Below are positions 34,379 to 45,154 of a stretch of 64,000 nt of DNA, piece after piece. The DNA is from Eretmocerus hayati (taxonomy: Eukaryota; Arthropoda; Insecta; Hymenoptera; Aphelinidae): the NCBI GenBank assembly GCA_029851415.1, contig CM056742.1, forward strand, positions 63,808,454 to 63,872,453, written 5' to 3'. The stretch's first letter is position 1. Every line of letters begins with the position of its first letter. The notes below the pieces were generated by a model. It did no database searches. It saw nothing but the letters and a program-made list of their open reading frames with translations, and was not told the origin of the DNA. Both the position numbers and the translations under genes were made by a program.

Positions 34379-35301
34379 AAGTCATTACGAAAATCTCCTA
34401 TCCAATTTTTAACCAATCAAAATATTTTGATTAACCGCACTCCGATAATGGAATATGCTTACGGATATCAAGCCGATCATTTAGAAACTTGAATGGAGGA
34501 AATCGGCCAATATCTGATAAGATTATATCGATTGTAGTGATATCGCCGATCATCATTTTTTATAGTTAATCTTATCCGATTTCTCCCATTCAAGTTTGTA
34601 ATTGATCAGCCTGGTATCAGCAAGCAGATTCCGCAATCAGAATTGGGGCAATTCGATTATTTCGATTATTCAGAATTTGGCTGGAGTTAGTTCATAATGG
34701 CTCTATGAGGGTTGTTTATGACCCGAGCCTGGCTGCGGACTTATATTTTCCGTCGGGATTTACCGATGGTATCGGTCTTATGGGCCTCTAAAAGTCAAAC
34801 CGCAAAGTCAACTACTTCTGTGTCGGCTTCTCTTAGAGGGTTAAAAGTCTTTTTATCATATCATCCAATAGTCAGAAAGTTTAGCCCATTACATTTCTGC
34901 ATTGAAAAAATTTTTCTCTATCGATACATATAAAATTTGATTAATTTTGGCCAAAAAATGGAAAAACTTTATAATGATAAGACTATCATTATAATTCCAT
35001 TCTTGACCGCATTATCCCCTTCTCCCTATCGAACTGGGAGAGTGTTCAAAATTTCACCTCGATCGAGTGAAAATTCGGGTCTCTACATCGACTTAAAGTT
35101 GACTTGAGCCTAACGGGTGCAGATTTTTATTCAGATTCGCTAATATTACGGGGGAAATATTTATCTGTCACTAATTTAAGAACTTTTCCTGTGAAGAGGA
35201 AGAGTTGGCGAAGACATCGAGCTAACTCATTTCGTCAGACCTTGCCTGGTTCGGTTGTGAGAGATGGTCCGGAAAAAATTTGTATATGTTCCCAGTGTGC
35301 G

Positions 35302-36027
35302 CCGTACCCAGGTGGTTGGGCCTGGATAGCACTGGAGTCGGGGTGAAGATGGTTCCTGATGTTTGCAGTTCACTTTTGTGAGGTGCTTGCTGTATGGTGA
35401 GTTGCATATTCGTCCTGTGTTTTGTGTGAGTATTGCGTTTTTAGTGTCGGACAAGGTTGTGTCTGGAGTATTTTGTGTAGTAACTGTGATAGTGTTGGGT
35501 CCATCTCGATCAACTATGTAAATGATTTGACTTTAGACCTGAACCGAAAGTTGCGGATATTTTGGCGATCAGTATCTGTACCTTTTCCTTGAACTTATCT
35601 GCCCTGTGCACAAAGTGATTTGAAGTAATTTGACAATTCATTATATTCTCTTATGGTAGATCAGTGATTTTAATCTCGATAAGGTTAAGCATTCTCAATT
35701 CGTCAGCTCAACTCAAAAAGTTAGCTTGGCGACTACCTTGACTCTCTAAAAACAAAAACTTTGACCTATTTTCGTGAATGAAATTGTCGATGGAAAAGAG
35801 AGAAAAAAATCTATTCATCATTGACTTAGCTGAATTTGCTGCTGATCTTGACGATGGTGCGGTGGTTATTCATTGAGGATCTTCGGTGATGCTGCAGAGA
35901 TTGTAGACCGGCAGTCTAGTAGGTGAAGTTGTTTGTTCATCCTCTAAGTGTGCGCGTACTTGCCCATCGTGCTTCTCGGTCCGACGGCAAATATTGCATA
36001 CCCCATTCGGTATTAGACGACCCTCGC
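35302..36027. other. Stretch between foldback element and envelope relic
   Basis: No gene recognised. I looked for a partner to the 43,320-43,970 LTR here and did not find one. The second gypsy element therefore appears truncated at its 3' end. Confidence 0.5.
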
Positions 36028-38021
36028 TCAGCCGACGGCAAGCGATATATGGTGACAGATCTGGTGGTGTCTCGATCTATCGATGCCGAGCGACGGATAT
36101 GCGCATTTTCCATTTGCTCTGATGGTGGCGGGCGACGGACGTATCCTTGCACCACCAATCATGGCACCCATTGTGCGCACGACTTGCATTGGGATGTTTT
36201 GCCCGTCATTTCCCTCGTTGTCGGTATTGCGATTGCGTCCTGGGTTAACAATTTTGCGTGTCAAACTCAGCCCAATGTTGATTGGATTAATGAATTTTCC
36301 GATGTATTCAATTATGAAAACTAATATGTTTGTTGTTCTTGATCCAATCGTAAGATAGGTCGGTATGTTACTCTTTAGGCTTTCCAGTTCTCTTCTCACG
36401 GTTGAGTATTTTCCAATGCCACGGGCCTTTTGGATGATCTCGTGTAGGCTCGGTCCGGACTCCAGCGGATCCAGATGTGATGGTATCAGCATGGCGTGGT
36501 CTTCCAAAATTTCATCTTCCATTACCTCTCGTAAGTGGGCGGATTCCATCACGCCTGCTGTGGTATTGAAGATGTTTGCGATGTCCAGTTTATTACTCTG
36601 GAATATTGGAGGAGTATGAGCTATTTCAATTCCTTTAGATGCGACTAAACGCGTGTTTGCTGTAATAGCCATACATCCCGGTAGTAACCGAAGGATGCCG
36701 GCACCTTTAATCGGTGTTGGAATATGCTCGCTGCCACGGCATTGTATATATATTCGCTCTTCGCTGATAGTTGAGAAAACCCACGCATTGGTCTCGTATA
36801 GACGCACCCAGTACGTTTCTTTCATATGCGCGACGCGCGAATTACATTCTGTTAATGATTTGATATTCACCTTCTTTGCGATTTTAATTTCTCACGACGC
36901 TACTGGTGTTAGCTCCCTGACAGGTGCTGGGTTTTCACAAACCATCCTGTCACGGAGCCTGCAACAGTCGTCGATATAACTATGGTGCATTTGCATGTAT
37001 GTATTCGCCTGGAAGTCAATGGCGAAGAATTTACGCTTTGGCCACATATAAGCAAATGTTTTACTCGAACTACTGATATTTTGCAAAATTGGTAATGGCG
37101 ATGCCTGAAAGAATACATAATTTGATGATCTAACAATGGCGATTTTATATATTAATGTATTGTTCACCATGAAAACTGAAATTTTAGAAATTTTTGTGAT
37201 TTCCAACAAAGACTCGTCGTTATGAGTACGTGGAAATTTTGTCTCTGGCAATGCATTTCTTATTAGGTTTTCGGAATTTCTGATCATTTCTAGTGGCATC
37301 AATTTACTATAGATCATCCTTTGCGAACCAAGGGTTACAGCCTCTGTGAATGTTTGTGTGTCTGCTCTGAATTGATTAACACTGTTTTGGAGTAAATTAA
37401 TTCCAGCATGACACATGAATTTCAAATCGAGGGCATTAGCGTTTCTTTCTAACTTCATCATTTCGAATTGCAACAGAAAAATTTTCCGCGAGCTTTTCCC
37501 CAGTTCAGTTCAATCAATTCTGTCTGATTTGCTAACAATTGAGCGACATTTTTTGTACCGTCAGCTCTAATTCCTATGATGTTTTGAATCTCCTTTTCGA
37601 TTCCTTCATCTAATGTAACAAATATCGTTTTCATTCCTGCGCCCATAAGAGGCATCCTCGATCTCTTTTCGCGTTTTGTTTTACCACCAGTCAGCATGTC
37701 GATGGTTCTTCCCGCCTCCTTCCGGGTTTCGTTGATCTCACGGCGCAGTAGGATGAGGTGTGGATTTATACCGCTTTCTGTACACCTGGCACTGATTGTT
37801 GTCGAAGCTTCGCGCAAATTGTTGGTTGTTGATTCAAACTGGTTCAAGTCAATGCGATGAATGATTTTCCAAGATGTGCTGGTGGTTGAAAGTGGGGCGA
37901 TCTGCTCAACGATGAGGCCTGGCGTGTGGTCCATGGGTGTAACGGATCTGTTCTGCCGACCATCGTTGCTCTCACTGTAAAATATTGTAGCGTGTAAGGA
38001 AATTTGTTTTCGCATTTTCAA
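36028..38021 (-). pseudogene. env: Envelope (F-like) glycoprotein relic
   Basis: Three successive frames (37458-38021, 36892-37473 and 36028-36870) together follow the errantivirus Env pattern, a class I fusion glycoprotein related to baculovirus F. The first piece contains a basic REKR furin-like cleavage site followed by a Gly-containing region. The second piece has the Cys-poor central domain and ends with paired Cys. The third has a Cys-bounded domain (CRGSEHIP, LLPGC) and a hydrophobic membrane segment (TTNILVFIIEYIGKF). Frames change near 37,465 and 36,880, so the gene is disrupted at least twice. An intact product is not predicted. Confidence 0.75.
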
Positions 38022-38268
38022 TTCTCTATTCTATAAATTTTGCTGAATTGTTTGAATCGTTCCGACGTTCAAGTGCCTCATCCGTGAGCTGGGGTATCTC
38101 AGCTGTTGACGAGTGCGCTGGGACGTCGATATTTTGCTGACCCGTTGTTTTTGAAAGTATGCGGCTGTGATAAATTTACGGAATTACGGGGACTTCTCGG
38201 TGATTTTAGTGCCTCGTCCGTAATCTGGGGATTTCAACTGAGGATGAGTGCACCGGTTCAATGACACG
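38022..38268. repeat. Two diverged copies of a roughly 140-bp unit
   Basis: GTGCCTCATCCGTGAGCTGG (38071) and GTGCCTCGTCCGTAATCTGG (about 38210) head two related segments between env and integrase. Probably part of the env splice-acceptor/intergenic region. Confidence 0.55.
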
Positions 38269-39320
38269 TTACTGATTATTATGACTGAACAGATTGCTTC
38301 CAGCAGCTTGGATTTGAACTTCGGCGCACCTTTTGATTTTATCAATATGTGTACTTTTGATTTTGTCGTTTTCGATCAACTTGACATTTTTTGTACGATA
38401 ATCTATCTCTAAAATTTCATATGGACCTGTATATTGCTGATTCATCTTATGTTTAATGGGTTCGTCCATCAAATACACATATTCTCCTACGAAAAATCGC
38501 CGTAATACGGCCCTTTGGTCATTTATGCGTTTAGAATTATACTTGGCCTTGACCACATTTGAAGCTGCAAGTGATTGAATTTGTTCTAATTCAGTAGCCA
38601 ACTGGTTAACGAGGTCATCGAAGGTTACGAAGTTGTCTCTCTGCGTTGGATGTGATGGTGTCCTCGCCTTCCATCCAAATACCGCGGTTTGTGGAGGGTA
38701 ACCCGTACTAGCATTCTCCATTGTATTGACGGCGTGCTGGGCCAGTGGCAGCACCTTGTCCCAATCAGCTCGGTCTTTTGCAAAGGCTTTCAGGAACTCC
38801 GCAAGCGTGGCATGCATCCGCTCAATCATCCCGTTGCTCATCGGTGAATACGGTGATGTGTGATATTTCCGTATCCCAAATGCTTCTGCGAACTCATGGA
38901 ACAGCTTATTCACAAAAGGTTTACCTCGATCACTCAAGATTCCACCTGGCGTTCCAAAATACGCTATCACCCTGTCTATTGATCCCTGTGCCACTTGCTG
39001 GGCAGTAGCTTTGCGAGTTGGTATGAGTATAATGTACCGCGTCAACTGGCACTGCACCGATAAAATGTGCTCGTAGCCTCACTTTGAAGTACACGTTACG
39101 GTGGAAAAATCGATCGCGATTTTGTCGAATGGTCTCGCTGGAATCTGTGTAATGTTCATTGGCATGCGAGTTTTCACACGCACTAGTTCTTCTTTGGCGC
39201 ATTCGTCACATCTACTCACGTTGTACATCGTCTCGAATATTTCTCCAATAGTATACGTTCAAAAAAGCGTCTGCTGTCTTGTTCATACCAAGGTGCCCTC
39301 CGCTCACTGACGTATGAAAC
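38269..39320 (-). pseudogene. pol: Gypsy integrase
   Basis: The main frame (38269-39057) has the core with ILSDRGKPFVN (second Asp), the TSPYSPMSNGMIERMHATL block (catalytic Glu) and a C-terminal chromatin/DNA-binding part (YVYLMDEPIKHKMNQQY, YTGPYEILEI). The first Asp lies just upstream in another frame (IAIDFSTV, about 39100-39130). Farther upstream the H2C2 zinc start is readable near 39,200-39,320 (GGHLGMNKTADAFLNVYYW), again in a shifted frame. Enzyme role: insertion of cDNA into chromosomes in the nucleus. At least two frameshifts make this copy dead. Confidence 0.8.
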
Positions 39321-39500
39321 TCTCACTTTGAACCTATCGCTTGATGGGGGCATTTTCAAACTATGCTTGAAGAGTATTGCCTGGATCAACATCCCTTCAA
39401 AAATCTTCTCAAATAACTCGACAATTTTTGGCCACATTGTTGGCAACAAAATTTGATTGTCTTGAATTAGACCTATAGTCTTCAAGCACTTTTCTACAAT

Positions 39501-41008
39501 TCATTTCCTTAGATTTCCAAGTGCCTTTTTAATATCTGCCTGGGGAGGCTTTGCACCTTCATAGTTTTTGATAAATATGCAGAAAATGCTGAAATTGCTC
39601 ACGTGGAATTCGTGTATATCACCAATCGAGAATCCCCCCTCCTGCAATACTTTGGGGTCAATGTAATTTTTCTCAATTAATGATTGAATTGTTTCTGTTT
39701 TGAAGACTGTATTACGCGTGGCGAAGAATGCAAGATTTTCTCGATAGCGGAATGGATGTTCATCTACAGCATACAATTTTTGAAATGGATGCGCTTGCTC
39801 ATCATCTCCAAGTGCCTATGGAAGTTTCTCACGCGGTGGTCGCGCTTGTGCCACGAGGTACTTCTCAAGAGCAGCCGTATGCGCTTTTGGCTTGAAATGT
39901 TGATCGGCCGGCTGTGGTTGAGAACTCTCCGAAGTGTCATTTTTCGCACTCGGAATTTATTTATCTTGGTCTTCAGTGGATCCGTTTTCGCCGAGCGTGC
40001 AGTCTTCCTCGTCTAAGTCGTGTGATTCTTCGCATGGCGTGGCCTGCGTTGCCAGCAGGGGAGTATAATGTTTTGTTGCCATTTCAAAATATAGATGGAT
40101 GTGAGTCTCGTTTCCATCGGAAGCAATGTGGTAGTACTGTATTACATTCTTCTCATCAATCGAGTGGAAGCAGACATTCCTTTCATATGAGCGTGAAAAG
40201 AGGAATATGCAGTAATCATTCCCATATTCTTCATCAGACAAGAGAATTTTACGAGCTTCTTCTGGCTCTATACATGAATTCATATCACAATTTTCCAACA
40301 AATCCGTGCGTAATTCGCGTGCTGTCAAAGTTATATCACAACATTTTATCAGGGACCAAAATAAACAATGACCTTTTTGTAAATTTGGAATTCCAATGAT
40401 CTGAGAAGACTGACATGGTTTCTTACACACCGTGTAAGGTATTCGAGTCGTCTGGATTTTTCATCCAATTCATATACATTTGCCTGTGGATATGAGGAAT
40501 GATGTACATGCATATCCTCATTACTAACGGTCAAGCTTTTATTCATTCTTTCATCATAATCGCTCGCTCCTTGCTCTCGTGATAACGCGCTGACGCGCGA
40601 TGTCTTCGCTTGCTGACTATAGCCAGCTGCAGACACCGGTGTCTGATGCACGATCGTCGGTTCGCCTCGTATAGTGTCATTGTCTCGCACGCTGAAGGTC
40701 GACTCATCGCTACGCAATCTGATCTGTGGTTCGATATCATCATCTTGACGCTGGCTCTTCTGGTCGTTTTTAGCCTGGCATATATGTTGCTCATCTTTGC
40801 GCTGTCCACTTGGTACATTATACGAAAGTTTGATAGGTCCGCCGCTACCAGACACACGATTGCCGTCACTATTGATCATCGAAAATTTGAGCCAATAGTC
40901 TTGATTCTTCACGCGCGGATTTTCTGCGGGATCCCCAGTAAATTTTGATTTTTCACTAAGAACTATAATTTCTGGTTTTTGAAACTTGAACTCTGGACTC
41001 TTTATCAC
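39501..41008 (-). pseudogene. Errantivirus-type linker between RNase H and integrase
   Basis: Three ORFs (40349-41008, 39957-40430, 39501-39776) fill 1.5 kb between RNase H and integrase. The last resembles the linker seen at 3312-3935, with NLAFFATRNTV and an FSIFCIFIK strand. The middle one is Asp/Glu-rich with SDEEYGNDYCIFLFS; the first is Ser/Gln/Arg-rich and disordered. Such long linkers exist in errantiviruses, but the sequence here is not conserved enough for domain calls. Frame breaks separate the three. Confidence 0.5.
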
Positions 41009-41026
41009 TTCAATATTCGTGATTTT

Positions 41027-42229
41027 TCATATCGCTTCTATGAATTCGGAAACCTCGCTGAGAGTATGAGAGTATCCTGTAATATTTTGATTTTGCATTT
41101 CCGAATTTTGATTCACAAATGCTGCCGGTGATTTGACAATTCGAATTTCTATCGTCTCTAATGGGGGATCCGGCAAGATTTCCGCGACACGATAGGTTCT
41201 TTCGTGATCTGAACTTTTATGGTCGTACTCAGCCTGCAGTATTTCTCGCCTACCTGATCGGCTATATCGCTGTCTGTGTACGCTCATCAGATCGGTGTCT
41301 GGCTGAGCCGGTTGAAGCGTTACGAGCGGCTTCTGCTGTGGCAGAATCTCTGAGAGGCTAAGCGGAGGTCGTGAATTCTTGAAGCGCCGGGATTCTCGCG
41401 TTTTTGTATATACTCTCCAAGGTCTTTTCCGTTTTTCCGTTTTTTGACTAGCTTCTACATCTGATGTTGGTTCGATTACTTGCTCCGGTGATCGTTTTTT
41501 GTTTGGCATATTGTCTGTGTCAGATTCGTCGTGTTCAGAAATTTTTGATTTTTCGGCTACTGCTACTTTCGTCACTCGCATTTTTAAAACGCGTCCCGGA
41601 GGGTTACCTTCGTAACAGGTTGGGTCTTCGGCCTCTTGCTTGTCAGCAAACGCGTAGAGTTCTTTGCGTGGGGAATCCGGGTCTACTTCGCCTTTTCTAA
41701 TGATAGGATTTCGGGATAATGCATCAGCTGCACCGTTTTCTTTACCTCTCCGGAAAATTATCCTGAATTTATATCCACGCAACTGTGCTTTCAACCATCT
41801 AAACCTCATACCTATATTTGCCGATTTATGGAAATGACGTAGCGGTTCGTGGTCGGTGACTACTGTGAATTCACGACCATACGAGTACGGACGGAAGCTT
41901 TCTTTCGCAAAAACGATTGCGTATAATTCCTGTTCAAACGTGGGCCACTTCAGCTGAGAGCTCTTAAGGGTTTTTGATGCATAAGATACCGGTCTATCAT
42001 TGTTTGATTCGCCGAGACTCAGGATAGCTTCACCGCTATGATCACTCGCGTCAGTGGTCACGATCCACTTCGCTTCCTCTGAAAAATCCGGCGCGGCCAA
42101 AAAGGAGTCACTGCACAAAACGTCATGTAGCTCTTCAAAAGCGGGTTGTTCTTTGACACTCCACTTGGAAGGTTCGTCTTTTTTTGTGAGTTTTGTGAGA
42201 GGGTACGCTATTTTCGCGTAATTTTTCAT
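41027..42229 (-). pseudogene. pol: Gypsy RNase H and disordered tail
   Basis: A 400-residue frame. Residues about 1-180 contain RT thumb/RNase H signatures: YAKIAYPLTKLTKK, VTTDASDHSGEAILS (first catalytic Asp), RPVSYASKTLKSSQLKWPTF, EQELYAIVFA (Glu), VTDHEPLRHF (Asp) and GKENGAADALSRNP. The rest is charged and low-complexity, with KKRSPEQV and PRKELYAFADKQEAEDPTC. The catalytic residues are all present in this fragment. It is separated from RT by a frame break near 42,230-42,360. Confidence 0.85.
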
Positions 42230-42360
42230 GAAACGCCTATAATATCCCGTTAATCCCAGAAATTAACTCACCTTACGGACGTTTTTGGGAGCCGGATCCT
42301 CGCGAACTGCTTCAAGTCTTTCGGGGTCAGGTTTGATTTGCCCTTTCCCAACGATATGTC

Positions 42361-43332
42361 CTAAGACCTCCGTTCGCGTCGTAGAAATTGACACTTTTTA
42401 GCAGAAATTGTCAAGTTGGCTTCCGTGATTCTTTGCATGAATAGTTTGAATTTTTCTTCGCGAACTTCCGAATTTTCCGCCCAGATATAAATATCGTCGC
42501 AATGAATCGCAATTTGGTCCGATGTGAGGCCAACAAACCCCATAAACATAGCCTCATTGGAGGCATCTCCAGCGCCCTGCATCCCTTGAGCCATTCGATG
42601 GAATTCCCAATGGCCGTTAGGGGCGGAGGAACTCCTGAATTCCCTCGAATCAAGGTGCATTTTTACCTGGTAATAGCCGTTGAGGAGGTCGATGACCGTT
42701 ATATATCGAGCAGATGCCAGCTGATCTAATACATCTGTAGTGAACGATAAGGGCTGACATGTTCCGACGGTATCTTCGTTCAGTGCCCGAAAATCATTGA
42801 CAAACCGCCACCTTTCGTTTCCGTTTTTGACTGGCGACTTTGGGACCATGGAACAATTTGATCTCCAAGGAGATCTGGACGGTCCAATCACTTTCAAGTC
42901 GCGCAATTTCTCAATTTCTTTGATCATTATGGTTCTCATAGCCAGAGGTAAACGATACCTTTTACACTTTTTCGGCTTCCCCGATTTCGATTTTATTTCA
43001 TGTTCGATTAAATGCGTTGCTGGAAGAGGCTCGCCTTCGAGACCAAATCTCCACGGATTGATGCTCAGCATCCTGCGCACACGGTCTATTTCTTCTTTAT
43101 CCAAATCGCTTACGTCTACGAGTTCCATAAGGATCTCGACGCGCTTCGCTATCGCTTTTCTGCGCTCACGCTCGCTCTGCTTACTTCCATTCGTATCGCT
43201 TGATTCCTCAGAAGGTGACTCAGCCGTCTCAGCTGTTACGGGAATTCGTAACGTGGGTTCTTTTATACTGAACCTGGGGTGTCCTGACTCGACAGGTAGG
43301 TAGAAGGAAATTCGGAAGTGAAATAAATACAA
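42361..43332 (-). pseudogene. pol: Gypsy reverse transcriptase
   Basis: A 323-residue frame that starts at a TTG just inside the LTR, with no ATG, so it is an in-frame remnant rather than a gene start. RT fingers/palm signatures are visible: KSPVKNGNERWRFVNDFRAL, motif A ITVIDLLNGYYQV, motif B region GHWEFHRMAQGM, and motif C IAIHCDDIYIW. Motif C is HCDD where Ty3/gypsy elements usually have YxDD. Gag and protease, normally upstream, are absent; the frame runs straight from LTR into pol, pointing to a deletion. Confidence 0.88.
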
Positions 43333-43970
43333 AGGGAATCCCTAGAGCTGCGTTTATTAGTCCGAAAATACAATTACGAGAGAGAGACTTTGCAAAGTAC
43401 TGGGGTTGATTCTACTTCAGTGGAGTCCGTCAAGGGCTGAGGTACTCGACTCGGAATGGCGTTAATGAACGATGTGGTCAGGTCGGTAGGTGAGTTCGTA
43501 CTGAGATCTAGAATCCCGGCCCTCGATTCTAAGGACAAACGTACGTGACGGAGTCTCCCAGTAAACTGCGAATCTAAGCCCGAAACGTACTCGACGGAGT
43601 CTCGCGGTAGACTGCCACTCTAAGCTCCTTGCCAGAGCTTCTGAGCTCTATTCATACTCTCTCAGACCCCGCGTTTCTCCTTCGTTCGTGGCTAGGAGAA
43701 ATGCAGGTGAGGCGCGGCAGCGCTTTGTCCTTGCACCCCTCGTCTAGACTCGCGGCCACTACTCGCGGTTTCTCGGAGCTTCTCCTAGCTTCTCGAAGCC
43801 TCCGCTTCTCCGCGCGTATGCCCGCACATTAAGATACATAATATATCTATAGATTACAATACAAGGTACATCTATATGATGAAATACCAGTATGCCTATA
43901 TGGTATACGCATATACTCCCGTATGCGGAATATATATAGAGCTAGTTGGGAACCGATTAGGTTCCTGACA
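43320..43970 (-). repeat. LTR of gypsy element (5' LTR, minus strand)
   Basis: On the minus strand it starts TGTCAGGAACC at 43970. It has a TATA-like CTCTATATATATTCC (about 43927-43941) and an AATAAA (43353-43358). The inner end is not sharply defined because internal sequence follows without a clear primer-binding site. Within it a unit of about 54 bp with GACGGAGTCTC is repeated twice (43545-43625). No second LTR was found. Confidence 0.65.
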
Positions 43971-45154
43971 CGTCCGTTCGCTGCATTCATTGCTCCCCCG
44001 AGCAATGTTACAAAGATTCGTTCGTAAAAAGAAATTTACATTTTTTTCCGTGTACTTTCCTCATATTAAGTTGTATTCAAAATACCTTCGCGAATTCGAC
44101 TCTTTTCTTAGAATTCTGAACTATTGTTCGACAATACAGTGGAATCAAGAGTAGCATATCAGAGATTTCAGTTCCAATAATTTTCTACTTAGGTCTCGGC
44201 TCGATTTCGGAGATTCCACTTGATTCTAAAAAGCGGTATTCAAAATATACAACCTTGGCTACAAGTTGGATTTCAAGAAATGGAGTCTGATGAGAATCTC
44301 ATTGATACAATATTTTAATTCAGCCGGTGAGAGGCATATTTCGATTATTGTTATGGAAGTCCAAGAAATCTTTGTGAATTCGATTACCTACGGCCGGATT
44401 TTTCCTCCAATACAAGATTAAAACAAATCAGTGATTTGATAGCTAAGATGTTACTCTCAGAATTGTGTTTGGTATGTCATGATGGCTAATTTATCGAGCG
44501 GTCGTAGGCCTACAGGAAGTTTCCCGGTGGACAGGAAGATTATGAAAGATATCTAATGATTCTGCGGACGATGCTCGTGTCGATGGATTCTATACGATTC
44601 AAAAGATTGAATGATTTTACGGGATAAGTATAACATGTGGTGATTCAAGTGACATCAAGGTCTTATGGGCTGATGTTTTACCGAAAAAAATTATAACATG
44701 GGATGATTCAAGTGACATCAAGGTCTTATGGAATGATGTTTCGCCAAAAAAATTGCAATGGAATGAATGTAAAGCTCAACTAGTTAAAAAACAATATCTA
44801 TGATGAATTAATGAAAAGTTAGAGTATGCTTTGACTCGAATCTCCTACATAATTACATCACAACTCTAAAATACTATCAAATAAATCTAAGATTACAGAC
44901 TACCTAAGTCTCTCCCTCGCAAAATAGTTATGATAGATTAAAGATGACATTCATATTGTTGCAGTTCTCAGTACATCTCCATTCTGTCAGTATTTCTCCG
45001 TTGTGGCGGGTTCTCGATCATACTGTTAGTCCTTCAATAGGGAACACGCATGTGTCAGATTAAAATGTTCTAGCTTATGCAGTCGATAGTCGATATAAAA
45101 AGAATAACTTCTGTGAGAACAGAATATTTTTAAACGCTATGAATTTATTTTGAG
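43971..45154. other. AT-rich stretch with a 63-bp tandem repeat
   Basis: No gene recognised. TGATTCAAGTGACATCAAGG occurs at 44641 and 44704, part of a diverged 63-bp duplication. Confidence 0.7.

Larger units (their letters stand above)
24619..35301. mobile_element. Foldback element with about 1.02-kb arms, split by a BEL/Pao insertion
   Basis: The left arm 24619-25635 is the inverse of the right arm, which is 26459-26558 continued at 34384-35301. The outer ends share CCCAGTGTGCG (inverted at 24619). The inner ends meet in a GA/TC-rich tract. The loop, 25636-26458, holds 178-bp tandem repeats. Arms are about 97% alike by eye. Both arms can be translated into the same 73-residue ORF (24987-25208 minus, 34712-34933 plus), but this has no recognised domain and is probably not coding. 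Inside each arm a phrase like ATGAGGGTYGTTTAT occurs twice. The type of transposase that moves it is unknown. Confidence 0.9.
36028..43970 (-). mobile_element. Errantivirus-like Ty3/gypsy element, 5'-deleted, with envelope relic
   Basis: On the minus strand from 43970: one LTR, then directly RT, RNase H, linker, integrase and an envelope-like gene. That order, with an env after integrase, is the errantivirus (insect endogenous retrovirus) layout. Gag and protease are missing, the 3' LTR was not found, and most genes are broken into several frames. It is a different copy from the relic at 3,312-8,950 and shares its linker/integrase style. Confidence 0.85.

Noticed and set aside
24987..34933. 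Conserved 73-residue protein (24987-25208 minus and 34712-34933 plus)
   Set aside because: Its two copies are simply the two arms of the foldback element; conservation comes from DNA repetition, with no recognised domain.
43320..43970. A host promoter or CpG island
   Set aside because: It starts TGTCAGG, has TATA and AATAAA in order, and abuts RT, so LTR is the better reading.
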